Assembly (NCBI GenBank): GCA_015680685.1
Contig: MNCI01005010.1
Span: 400,428 to 464,427 of the forward strand
Reading direction: 5' to 3'
From: Gnetum montanum
Taxonomy: Eukaryota; Streptophyta; Gnetopsida; Gnetales; Gnetaceae
Length of the DNA: 64,000 nt
Shown here: one piece after another, positions 22,849 through 33,989 of the stretch
How the letters are laid out: every line of letters starts with the position of its first letter
Numbering within the stretch: the first letter of the stretch is position 1
Program-made: the position numbers and the translations under genes
Notes under the pieces: model-generated
Database searches by the model: none
What the model was told of the DNA's origin: nothing
What the model saw: the letters and a program-made list of their open reading frames with translations, nothing else

Positions 22849-24830
22849 TACCTCCATGACTAAATAAAAATTTTTCCTCGAGTTCCTTACAAAATATTGG
22901 GATGGTATGGGATTATTGACTCAAAATGGAACTAATGGGATGACATGTGAATGGATCATCATTACAAGACAAGACAAGACTAGTGTTCATGACAATAGGA
23001 GTGAACACCTTATACATTTGACATCAGGCGTTATTTAGCAGCTAAGAAAGAGAGAGAGAGAAAGAAGTTTTGTTGCTGCCAAGATTGCACATTTTTTTGT
23101 CTATCCATAAGTGCACCATCGATCTTGTTCCTTGCATAGCTGATTTCAGCACTACTCCATTCTAAGTGTTCTCTCCAAATCCAATCCATTGTTGTATGAT
23201 TATCATCTGCACATACAACACAGTCCTTTATTAGCAAGGGTAAATGAATCATAATGCAGTTGAGACCTTGCTTTGGTAAAAGGTCCATTGGCTGAGTTGT
23301 GGTATGGCTAATATGGGTGTGGAGATATATTCATGGTAACTACCAAAGGTGTAGGGGTTAGGAGAAAATCAAAAAAATTTGGGTCTGGACCCCCATGACT
23401 AAGAGCGAACCTCCAGTAGCGATAGAATGGAGAAAGAAAACGAACAAGAAAGATGGAGAAAAAGAGACAAGTATGACATCGATGAAATGGATGTCAAGAT
23501 GGAAATGAACAAAATATAGTTAATTGCAAAATGTTAAAGGAAATAATTTAACTGATGCACTAAATAGGAATGTCAGTGGATCCTCCCCAAAGTAGGCTCA
23601 TGCCCTAATGCCTTGACAAACCCACATTCAAAGAGTGCGTAGGCTCTAGGAATGTCATTTGGAATAAGAGTTAAAGTCTTAACCACAAGAATTTATAAAA
23701 AAGAAAACAATGCATCAACCAAAATATACACTAATGATACAACCAGAAATGAGGTGAACAATGAAGAGAAGGGTGGAAAGAAGAGAATGGAATGGAATCT
23801 CAAAAACAATGTGGTGTACAGCCCCTTGTGGATTTCATGATTAATGTGACTTAGTAGATCCCACTCCAAGTCTAGCCTCAAACAAACCACATCCAGTTAC
23901 TTCACATTAATGCATTCAGCTAAACCATCCACTTGAAGTGACAAGAATGCCTTCACCCAAGAGCCACCACCATTCTGATGAAACAAGGAGGAGAGAATGG
24001 GAAGCAAGAAGGGCCTTAGTTAGAGGGAACATTTTTATTGTTAGTTTCATAACCAGTGCTTGTAGCCAAAATGATTATTTCGTCTAAGGGGTGTGCTTTG
24101 AATTTTCACTATTTTTTTTAATTGTTGTTTTACTTTATGTGTTTATGCATGAGAACCACACCATGCAAAGATTTTGTTATTTTTATTTGCTTAGCTTTCA
24201 GATAATTGAGTAACGTCGAAATGGTAAGAAAACTCAAGAAGAAAACATCCAAGCACCCAAGAGAACAGCCAACACAAAAGCATCAAATTCCCTTGAAGTC
24301 ACACGTTTTTCAATCCTTGAGTCCTTCCTTAGTTTGAGAAATACCTAGTCACCAATTCATTATAGTTCTTATTTAGAAAGGGATGGTACATTTCCAAGCT
24401 AAGAGAGACCATAGAAACTTGTGGATGAATGGATGAAGTGGACTCATTACCTATCATATCAAAAGAGACATACCTCAGTATCAACATCATGACTTAAAGG
24501 TAAAAACCAAACATTAGCAATCAATATAAAAATATTTCATACCATCATGAAGAACAGTTATTGAATGAAAAACTTACAAGGTGGATAACACACACACACA
24601 CACACATACAAAAAATGAAAAAGTATAATGAAGTTGTAAAACAAAAACAAGAAAAGTTAAAGAAATGTGTAAAAAAAACATATAAAACAAAAATGTGTAA
24701 AACAAAAATGTGTAAAAAAAAAACTTAAAAGAACTGAGGGCCCCAAATGATCAACATAGGTGGCCATCTCTGCCATGACTGAATGGAAAGGGAGAGATCC
24801 GAAATAATGAACGTCTATTTGAATTTCTTA
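22849..24830 (-). other. Element B 3' non-coding region
   Basis: Homologous to 13303-15256 of A. Contains a (CA)n run at about 24589-24607. Minus strand next to the LTR reads CATGGAGGTA, the polypurine tract. No coding motif. Confidence 0.75.
24589..24607 (+). repeat. (CA)n microsatellite
   Basis: About nine CA units in the non-coding region of element B; absent at the homologous place in A. Confidence 0.85.
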
Positions 24831-25530
24831 AAAGTGCCCAACTTATCCCCATTAATGTTCTTAGATTAAGGGGTGGAAGTTAGCGATGCTCATACTCCAA
24901 TGTATCTATGCTTTCATTATAGGCATGAGTTGTTACCCCAGTTCATTCCATGCATGTTGGTGGGTTGCTTCCTTGATCAACTATTAACCACTAGGTGTCC
25001 ACTTGTTGTGTGGTTGCTACATACAGGCACCTTTGTCTCAAAGTTTCTTGGACATACCAATTACATGTAGGAGATGCTGTGCATTCCTCCATGTCATCAC
25101 CCGATGAGTCACTGTATGTGATGCATGGAACTTTCTTCTTCTCGATCTTTCAATAAATGTTTACCTTAGATATTTCCAAGGAAAGATCACAGATTCCTAG
25201 GCATGAATCTATTGTGCTTAGCCATGCTCTTCCCATTATAATTGGGAAGCCCCCTTCGTTGCTGTTGACTTATATCACCAGGAAATCATCTAGGTATGAC
25301 CAACCACACATAATGGTAATGATGTCCTCCACTAATCCTAAGGGAATGGTGATGGATTGCTTAGCTAGCTCTAGTTGAATATTGCTCTTATTGAGTTGGG
25401 GCAGGTTCTAGGCTTGATACATTTCTTGTGAAATCAAGTTGACTCCAGAACCTCAGTCAAGAAGAGCCTTATGTGGTTTGTTCTTGGTGACTTGGAGGTA
25501 GATTAAGGGACTTACAGGGTCAAATAGTTT
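24831..25530 (-). pseudogene. Element B retropepsin with altered active site, plus integrase tail
   Basis: The minus strand near 25470-25430 reads KALLD-stop-GSGVNLIS: the catalytic DSG has its serine codon changed to TGA. Downstream are SITIPLGLVEDIITIMCGWS, FPIIMGRAWLSTIDSC and CDLSLEISK, giving a complete protease body, then a cysteine-containing C-terminal part. At 24870-24830 the frame KNINGDKLGTFKKFK matches the same integrase tail retained in element A. The polymerase region between them is missing at the same place as in A. Confidence 0.75.
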
Positions 25531-25579
25531 CCTAGGAAGGTGGCGTACCTTGATCCAGTCAATTACAGTATGTTTTAAC

Positions 25580-27929
25580 ATAACCTTATGCGTTAAGCTT
25601 TGTTGTTGGACTGAAGGGTGCTCCAAAGCCTTATGTGTTGGAGGAGCATACCTAGACTCAACTACTTGTGGTTATGAAAGCTTGTCTAGCATTTTGGTTC
25701 TTAAGAAAGGTCTTATCTTTTTGCGGTTGTCAAAACGAGCAGTGGGTTGAATGGTTACGGCTCTCGTAGCATTACGTTGCTGCGGTTGAGTGGGGAGTTC
25801 CCCTTGTATTGTTGGAGCGGGTGGTATGGGAACTATTGGAGGAAGAGAGAAAGATGTATTAGGAGGATGGTATGGATGTGGAGAATCTCCCGAAGGAGAA
25901 GGAGTCCTTCTAAAGTACTCCTGAACTTGGTAGTGACGTTGGGGAGTTGTGTGACCCATGGAGTCACTTGGAGAAATCAGCTGCTACATGTAGTAGCCAA
26001 AAGGATCAGGTTGCCAATAAGGGTATTGATGTTTAGGTGGTGGAATCCCCCAAGATTGTGGGTGTTGCCACTGCTGATATTGCCCAATGGGTTGTAGTGG
26101 AGTTCCACTTGGATAGTACATCAACGGTTGGTGGAACGGTCTTGGGTTACCTTGGGAATAAGGTAACCTTTAGGGTGTCTGCCATTTGTTAAGTCTCGGG
26201 TTGAGTGCATACACCCTAGACTCTTGTAGATGTGATATGATTGGACAACATCCCTTGGGATGGCCATATTGGAAAATCTCACATCCACCGTCATTTTCTG
26301 TATCCGAATCCACAACCTTGTCGGAGATAGCTATTTTCCCCTTACCCTTGTTATGTGCAGGGCCTGAATCTCTCCGCTTTTTCTTATCCTTGTCACTACT
26401 TCATTCCTTCTTAGACTCCTCTATAATATTTAGGACAGTTTTAATTTTACTATCTAAGGAGCTCCATACTTCATCTACCCTAGCCAATACTTCTGTTGTT
26501 AGCTTCTAAAGAGGCAAGGTTTTCCTATTCACCAACTCTTCGAGTGGTGACTCATCCTCTTCATTGTAGAATCTCACTCCCTTCTTTCGAAGGGAGGGAT
26601 CATAGTTATATTCTTCCATGCTTTCTTTTTTTCGTAGCTCCCCTTCTTCTTTGGCTACTTGTTCCAACAATCGATGAATCTCATGGGATCTAAGTTTTGA
26701 TAGTCTCCCTTGGGCATAAGTCCCAAGGGTTCTCCTAGTTTCATACCTTAGCCCATCTATGAGATGGTGAAGTTGATCCTGTTGTGCATAACCATGGCCC
26801 AGGCAACGATGTAACAATGCATAGTAGCAGCCCATGGTAGCATCCAAGGGTTCATGAGTACCTTTCTTCCATCCTTGGATCTACTTACGCAAGTTAGACA
26901 CTCTAGAGTACGTTTGATATTTATCGTTGAAGAATTCTAACATAGTACTCCACCTCCTAATGGTTTTCGGTTCTAAGGACTAGTACCAACTCTTTGCTTC
27001 CTTTATGAGTGTCTTGGGAAACAACTTTAGTTTCTACCACTAGTTCTCTATGTTCTGCAAGGCACAGGCATCATGGAATGCCTGTAAATGATTTTGCAGA
27101 TCAGCATTGTATCCCCCTTCAAATCGTGGGATGTTATTCATATCCAATCTCTTGATCCAACTATCTTTTTGATGCCTTGTTGGTATTCTCATTGCCTTCG
27201 TGATATCTAGCATACTTTGGGTTGCAGGTAGGGGTTTGTCATGATCATCTTTTTCATGACATCTATGATGTCTACATTGTTCCCTACTTTCCCTTCGTTC
27301 ATGCCTTTGTCCTCGCTCTCGAATCTCTCATCGAGGGCTCTCATTTTGTCTACCTCTATCCTCACCGTTATGTTCTTTGTGACTATTCCTAGATGTGGAA
27401 GGAGAGGGTGAATGATGAGATGAAGGGGAAGAAGAAGGAGAACACATCGCCATGACAAGGATTGAGGGAGAACCTATGTTGATGGAGAACTCGTTATGAG
27501 TGGTTCACCATCTCTGATTTCACTTAGGACATGAGGGATCCCTTTGCCCTTCAACAATGTATGGTGGCTCTCTTGCCTCGAGTCCCTTAAATCTTGTGCT
27601 TTTGTGCGATGGTAATCCCTTGTGTCAAAATCACCTATAATGTATTCAGAATATAGCTGTGCCATGCCTATTTGTGCCAAAGCACAGAGGAGCATGTTGG
27701 GGACTGCACGATTTGGAGGTAACACTATGTTACCTTGCAATTCTCTCCAGTGCATCTGTTCATCTTGGTGGAGGATAAAAGTAAAATTGGGTATGTACTC
27801 ATCGGGATGAGTATATACCACTCGGTATTGTTGAGGAACTGGCGGATTTTGGTTATGTGTTTGAGATTGCCGACTGTTTCGTGTATGATCCCTAGGTGGT
27901 GAATTGCTTTTGTTTGAAGAAGAAGACAT
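25580..27929 (-). pseudogene. Element B gag polyprotein
   Basis: ATG at 27929 gives MSSSSNKSNSPPRDHTRN, then YRVVYTHPDEYIPNFTFILH, HWRELQGNIVLPPNRAVPN, MLLCALAQIGMAQLYSEYI; this first frame is open for 151 codons to 27474. Next come an Arg/Glu-rich linker, then TKAMRIPTRHQKDSWIKRLD, NNIPRFEGGYNADLQNHLQA and the capsid body ending DQLHHLIDGLRYETRRTLG (open 26847-26506). The zinc-finger region near 26300-26200 has CEIFQYGHPKGCC, with one expected Cys changed to Phe. A Pro/Ser/Gln-rich tail ends near 25670. This is the best-preserved gag in the window but is still split by stops. Confidence 0.8.
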
Positions 27930-28054
27930 GTTAGTTTAATTCGGTGTGCTGATTAACTATTATATAATTTTTATTTTAGTTAATCCTAAGGGTTCATTTA
28001 AGCTCCCAATGATGTGAGTGATCTCCTATGTTTTGCTTTGTGCACAAACACTTA

Positions 28055-28074
28055 GTTCCCGACAACGGTGCCAA
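28055..28074 (-). other. Element B primer-binding site
   Basis: Minus strand reads TTGGCACCGTTGTCGGGAAC directly inside the 5' LTR, a close match to the TGGCGCCGTTGCCGGGGA site of Athila/Tat Gypsy elements. Confidence 0.85.
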
Positions 28075-28899
28075 TGATGAGTGGTGAGGTACCCCTACAC
28101 TCAACCATATGAATATGAGTGTAGCACACGCGATCTGGTTGAACTTCACAGACTAAGTGCCTACACAGCTTATGGAACACTTAAGGTTAATTATTAGTTG
28201 TCCTCCCAGACTTGTATTTGTCACGGTTGTATGGTTAAGTAAGTCTGAGGTATATGATTTTTATGTCTTTTTGGTTTTATCTCCTATGCTGATAAGGTGA
28301 AGGATGAAGAGACTAATTACTAACTTTAACTAACTAACTAAGTCTAAATTAACCTAGCGTTAGCATCCGTTCCCACTTACTGTTTACACCCTAAACTGAT
28401 GCAACCTTGGTTACGAAACACTAGTCGTTACTAGGATCACCAAGCGTAACGTATGTGCTCGAAGCGGTCGTATTGAGGCACTTAACTAGGAGAGAAGGGT
28501 TGAAGGAGATTTAATAACTAATAAAGAAATTAAATGATAAATAGTAAATAAAAATAAATAAAATCCTATTTAGCCTATTCCATGCACTACAAGGTTTATC
28601 CAAGAAGTTCATCTTTATTGTCGTACACAAACTTGTGTTTAGGTATAATATTTGCTCAAATAAATATCCGTTCACTTTGGAGTTTCGATTGTGGGCACAT
28701 GGAAATTATTCTATCTCTGGAGGGATCAAATTGCGAGAGTTTCACTACAGTCTAGGCATAGAATGAGAAACAAGGGAGAGCCACCTCTTATTTATAGATT
28801 TGGCAACGGACTACGATATCGCAGGGGAAGACGTGATATCACATACGCGATATCGTGGGGGATGCAATATCGCGGCCCATGCGATATCACGTCCCATCA
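28075..28899 (-). repeat. Element B 5' LTR
   Basis: 825 bp. TATA box at 28790-28796 (minus). Four exact GATATC plus one AATATC lie at 28810-28890, upstream of the TATA box in element direction. Confidence 0.9.
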
Positions 28900-28904
28900 T
28901 TAGG
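28900..28904. repeat. Target-site duplication of B (right copy)
   Basis: TTAGG, identical to 22007-22011. Confidence 0.9.
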
Positions 28905-29575
28905 CATATCATTGATGGATTATGGAACAAGATTAGAAAGAATCTTTAATTCTAAATCTAGGAGAGACTATCAAAGATGATATCCCATTAAATTCAAAGG
29001 CTTATTAACCAAGGGATAAAGGTGAAAGTAGAATTGAAGAAAAAAAATCTATAGAAGAATATAACAAGAAATCATCTATTCACAAGAAAGATGTTCATAC
29101 TTGTGAGACAAGAAAAGATGAATATTTCATGGAAGAGATGATTCAAAGGAAAGCATAGCCAATTCAAAAATATATCTTTAATATTACAAAAAGATTAAAA
29201 ATATAGAAGTTCATGGATAAAAACTTTGTGACTGTATTAAAGATAGTTGAACAAAAGATAGAGTCAGTATTTACAAAGAAAAATAAGAAGAAGAAAGATG
29301 TATGAGGAGACATGTATAGAAATAAGGAAAAAGATCTTATAGAAAAGGTTGCTAATTCTAATTCAAAAGGAGATTATGAGTGTGATTTTTGTTAATATGA
29401 CCATTCTAAGAGATGTTATCCTATCATTATGCATTTACAAGGATCAAGGAGATATGCTCTTTATCTTAAGTTTGTCAATAAGTATATGCCCAAGAGATTG
29501 TGTTATTTACAAGGTAATTATTAATACTCCTACTAATAATAAACATGCTATCCAAGTAGGACTTACCCTTAATCT
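28905..29575 (+). pseudogene. Element D gag, right part
   Basis: Resumes exactly after element B: HIIDGLWNKIRKNL, then ERLSKMISH and IQRLINQGIKVKVELKKKN, which parallel LIDGLRYETRRTL, RLSKLRSHEIHRLL of element B. At 29380-29510 the zinc-finger segment reads ECDFC-stop-YDHSKRCYP, then IIMHLQGSRRYALYLKFVNK, matching the DHPKGCCxIISHxQESRxYALNP block of A and B. Stops interrupt at several points. Confidence 0.75.
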
Positions 29576-29589
29576 CAGGTACCAATAAT

Positions 29590-30525
29590 GGAAAAATAGA
29601 TAATCATAAAGGATGTCACTACCAATGTAGCAATACCCTTATAGATAATCAAATCCTTATGATTAGTATGTCTAATAATCTATTTCTTGAAGAAGTACTT
29701 TTTCTCATGCATCCTATTACTAATATTCAATAGAATATCATAAACTAGCAACTCCACTAAGAAATTCACCTTCTTGCACTTTCCATAAGCTAATGTCAAA
29801 CCTTCAATAATTTCATACATTACTTTCGCTAATACTTTCATCAATTATGTAAGAAGAAATTTCAAATCAACAACAATAAAGAATGTATTGATAGTTGTAA
29901 ATATGAAAATAAATGGTAATACTAGTAATATTAAGTGCAATCTAAGAAAATATTCTTTCATTGGAATAAGTCTTACTTTTATGGTGAGAGATGATAGACC
30001 TATTAACCCATCTAGATCAATGAAAGAAACTATAGGTATTGCTCTAATTCTAATTTCCATACCACTAAGTTATTTAAGTAAGCTCATCATTCATTCAAAC
30101 CAAAATAGGAATATCAAAACTATCATGCTTACTTAAGTAGTGAGTAATTACATCAATGTAGGAATAGATTCTAAAAAGAAAGAAAATCTAGAAAATCCTT
30201 TGATTTGCTTATAAATAGTTAAAAACTCATGATATAGACTCCTCTAGATATAGGTTTTAGAGTAAATATTATTTTACCAAACATTTATTAGGCCTAAAAA
30301 GTTTCACCACTAAATAGCTATAACATCATATTTAAGCTTCTAAATCACTATGTTATGACCATCATTAATTGATGCTCATATCCTATTGATTTCTTTGTTA
30401 CTTAAGTGGGACATAACAAATGAGAGCTCTTGATTATTATAATAAGAACATGGCTTAGCACAATCAATGTTGAGCTAGGCATTCAAGACCCATATTCAAA
30501 ATTCTCCATGGAGAATTAACATAGA
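29590..30525. other. Diverged element D interior, nothing recognised
   Basis: Expected to hold the end of gag and the protease of D, but I could not match any motif. The overlapping ORFs near 29845-30136 on both strands have no recognisable family. Confidence 0.4.
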
Positions 30526-31358
30526 GTCTAGAGCACATTTACTCCAATATTAATTCATCTTTTAAATATGAAATCTAGATATTGTGAAAAGACAATTAAT
30601 TTTCTAGAAAAAAAAGAAAACTAGCTATCTTTAATTATCAAAAGAGAATATTACATTAGAGTCCCAAAACCCACAAAACATCCAAAATATCTTAAAACAG
30701 TCAAAAAATGCTACAAAGCATGAGGATCTATAATCCCAAAATGGTTATTCTCAATGTAAGACAAAACCAAGAGAGAATCTTTCCCACAACTCAGAACTGA
30801 TATCTCAACTCACAAGATATAAAAGATATAACTCTCCATGGTAAAAACATGAAACCTAATCCATATTTATTACCCAAGGAAGAAAAAACCCTAGCAAATC
30901 TTCCTCAATCTCAACTTAAAGATTCAATGTTATTTCCATCTTTTTCTACCTTCTCCCATTGTTTTCCAAATTGGAACTAGTAATTCTAGAAGTATTCCCA
31001 GTTGTAAGAATCATCTCTGGCCTTAGATTTTCTCCTACAAAAATACAACTCTTAGAAGAGATGTCTCCTTCATAGATGAGAGATCTTCTCTTGGCTGAGA
31101 CATCTCACCTAAGATAGCCCAATAGTTTGGGAGACGTCTCTAGCAATTCTAAGACATCTCCTATCCAATGAGAGACATTTCCTATATAGACTTAGCCCTT
31201 GGTAGAGACATCTCCTGCATGTCCTAGACATCTTCTATGAATTCCAAATTCCTATACAAGATGTCTTATTAACCTTCAAGACATCTCCACAAAGCTTGAT
31301 ACCTACAAAAATAACACATAGGAAAGAAAAAAAATGGATTAGAAAAAGTGTTCCTATA
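30526..31358 (-). repeat. Solo-LTR-like copy related to the LTRs of element G
   Basis: Shares with the G LTRs the opening CTAGAGCACATTTACTCC-like start, AACTAGCTATCTTTAATTA, and the ending AGTGTTCCTATA, but is longer (about 830 bp) because of an inserted or expanded block. 31062-31300 holds a cluster of TGTCTC/GAGACA motifs (four exact, several one-off). No coding region of the G family lies beside it, so a solo LTR is the simplest reading; target duplication was not clear. Confidence 0.5.
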
Positions 31359-31984
31359 CCAAAGTCATACAAAAGCAATGACTTTCATGCATCACATAAA
31401 GTGATACAAGGTGCAACTATGTGGAAATTTTAAATCATTAAATAGAAAGACATCTCAGTATGTAGTTTATATATAGTAGAAGTATGTGTACAAAGATGTT
31501 TGTATGCAATAGCCATAAAACAAAAAGGCATGTAGTAGCTAATAATACAAAAGGAGTATAAGTTTGAAATATATGTGTAGCCAACAAAAAGAATCACAAA
31601 TACCTACATAGATCAATTAGATAAAATGGAAAGAATCAAAAGGAAACTTTCCTAAGTAGGACATCAACAAGAAGAAGATATAGACTAGAAAAGGTTAATA
31701 ATCCCATATTAGATTGAACCAAAGCCCATCAAACTCAAGATATTACTAAAATCTCTCAAATATGTATTTCTAAATAATGAAAAACTAATAATTATAAATG
31801 TTAACATAACCAAAATATAAAAATATAACATTTTAATGTTATTAAGAAATGTCTAATAGCCTTTGCCTTATTATATGTTAAAATTACAAGAATTGATTTT
31901 CACATATTCTAACATTATATCTTCACAAATATAGCTATGAAGTCATATAATTAATCATAATAAAATATTCAATTTCAAATTAAA
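31359..31984. other. AT-rich part of element D or inserted debris
   Basis: No recognisable coding sequence; lies between the solo-LTR-like block and the D reverse transcriptase. Confidence 0.4.
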
Positions 31985-32790
31985 GTTATCAAGAAAGAGC
32001 TTGAGAAGCTATTGAATATAGCATTCTTCTATTCAATTATAAATGGTAAGTTAATAGGATCCCTTATCATTATTGTATATAAAGTCAATAAATGAAGGAC
32101 TATATAGACTTTAGACTATTAAATGTAACTGCTTTTAAGAACTAGTTTCCTTTATCGTTTGTTGAATAAGTATTAGATACCATCATAGGGCATAAATATT
32201 ATAGTTTTCTAGATGAATATAGTGATTATTATTAGATCTAAATTGCTCCAAAGGATAAATTTAAGATCATCTTCATGAGTCCCAAGGGAATATTTTATAT
32301 GTAAAGAAATTTCTTTTAATCTCTACAATGCTCATACAATATTTCAAAGACTTTTTCTTAGCATATTTAAAAAATAAATTAGTAATAGTATGAAGGTATT
32401 TATGAATGATTTCTCAACATGTGGTTCTACATTTTAAGCAAGCCTTGGACAACCTTGAGAATGTATTAAAATGATGTGTTAAAATTAATCTTAAGCTCAA
32501 TTATTAGAAAATTCATCTAATGGTCTAAGAAAGTATAGTTCTTAGGCACATAATTTTAGAGAAATTGATTAAGGTGAGCCTAGAGAAGATAAAGGTCATA
32601 TGAGACATCACCCAAAGGTGACAAATAATCAAAATGTTAGATCATTTCTAATCAATACTAGATACTAAATAATATTTATTAAGGGTTTCTCCAAGATTGA
32701 AAAACCAGTAGTTGAGATAATGATAGGGATCCTACTAGTTTTGACCAATGAGATTTATTATACAAAATATAATGTGATCTGGTCATAACC
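31985..32790 (+). pseudogene. Element D reverse transcriptase relic
   Basis: Plus-strand reading gives IKVIKKELEKLLNIAFFYSI, then DYIDFRLLNVTAFKN, VLDTIIGHKYYSFLDEYSDY, IAPKDKFKIIFMSPKG, FMNDFSTCG, ASLDNLENVLK and FIKGFSKIEKPVVE, in the order of a Gypsy reverse transcriptase (FLDGYSGY, APEDQEKTTF, YMDDF, DNLEKVL, RFIKGFS). The catalytic YMDD has become FMND. About ten stops. Integrase does not follow. Confidence 0.8.
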
Positions 32791-32847
32791 TTGAAAGATA
32801 ATGTTGAGTGGATTGTCAAGAATACTTATGTATATTGTTGCATTTAA

Positions 32848-32874
32848 ATATATATATATATATATATATATATA
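32848..32874. repeat. (TA)n microsatellite at the end of element D
   Basis: About 13 TA units mark the point where D homology ends. Confidence 0.9.
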
Positions 32875-33985
32875 GATATAAAATAAAAATAAAACTCATG
32901 TTCCTATGGTGGAAATTATAGAGAGAATATTTATAATTTTATATTTTATATTTTTTATGAATTTTATAAATATTAGAATAAAATAATAGTAAATACATAT
33001 GAATCACAATCTTTCATGGAGATAGGCACAACACTCAAAAATACTCACACATGTTGCAGTCCCTTATGGAATAGATGTAAGATCACATACAGAAAGTAAT
33101 AAAATGACCCTTGTGAAATTCATTAATGAGAGACTCATGGATTCTTGATAACCAATGATACATCAATGTTAAACAAATTCCTTCACCTTAGATGATCAAA
33201 TATTATCCTATTCTTAACTTGAACAACTTTCTATCATAAACAATAATGGACAAGGGTGGAGAAAAAGAGATGAAGAATGGATGATGGTAAGAGAGAGAAG
33301 GTAAAAGTGCAACATCACCAAATCCTTATCCAATCATTCAATTACCTCATGGGAGCACATGAGCACATCCTACACTCCACAAGAGATCCAATATTACATC
33401 CCTTTACTACTATTCATCCACATAATGAAAATATTCTTCTAAGTTCCCCTTCTAAGTGCAACATCATACCTACCTCTACTAGTGTTATTTATCCTTGATT
33501 ATTTCATGGTCCAATCATTAGTGAAATAAAACTAAGACAACATGTTGTAGAAGATCTAAAAGTTATGATTTTGATTTGATCTTCCTCCATCTATGCAAAT
33601 ATGCATAGAAAGTTCTCCAAATTTTTCTTTACAAAAAACCTTTTATTGATCCTTCTAGGTACACTAACTGATCTCAATTCAATGATGAAAAGATGATGGG
33701 CATGGTTATTATTATGCTATTATTATTAACTAAACACATGAGTCTTTCATGGGCATGATTCATTATTAAGTTCAAAAATGTAAAAATATTAACTGAACAT
33801 ACCAACCTTATTAAAATACATAAACAAACAAAATAGTGGAAAAGAAAGAAAATTAGACATGGCATGAAGGATTCATCTCACATGACTAATCCATGTCCAT
33901 CACCTAATAGACCTCTAAGTGTAAAATGCAAGATTGATCATTATGTACTCTCAAAGAAGAAAGATATTTTTTGTAGTACTTTAGG
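32875..33985 (-). other. Probable 3' non-coding region of element E
   Basis: No coding motif. Phrases such as GATGGTAAGAGAGAGAAGG resemble the 3' non-coding region of element C (GATGGATAAGAGAGAGAAAG at 55770). Its LTR was not found, so E is truncated here or cut by D. Confidence 0.4.
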
Positions 33986-33989
33986 CATT

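Larger units (their letters stand above)
22012..28899 (-). mobile_element. Gypsy element B, non-autonomous (gag-pro only), complete with LTRs
   Basis: A 6.9-kb element with LTRs at both ends, a clear primer-binding site, and perfect 5-bp duplication TTAGG. Organisation matches element A: gag, protease, a few codons of integrase C-terminus, about 2 kb non-coding, LTR. It is inserted in the opposite direction inside the gag of element D. The LTRs are more like each other than like those of A, so A and B are separate insertions of one subfamily. Confidence 0.92.
21250..32800 (+). mobile_element. Old Gypsy element D, plus strand, split by element B
   Basis: Gag pieces at 21300-22011 and 28900-29575 and a reverse transcriptase at 31985-32790 are in the plus direction and of the same lineage as A, B, C and E. 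Element B interrupts the gag exactly between the codons for QRDQLR and HIIDG, with TTAGG duplicated. LTRs of D were not identified and integrase is missing, so D is truncated at or near 32830. Every coding part has multiple stops; D is older than B. Confidence 0.75.

Noticed and set aside
29845-30136. Overlapping ORFs of 71 and 82 codons on opposite strands
   Set aside because: Could not be matched to protease or any retroelement domain; probably chance in A/T-rich DNA.
33277-33498. 73-codon plus-strand ORF
   Set aside because: Lies in what looks like the 3' non-coding region of element E; no motif.
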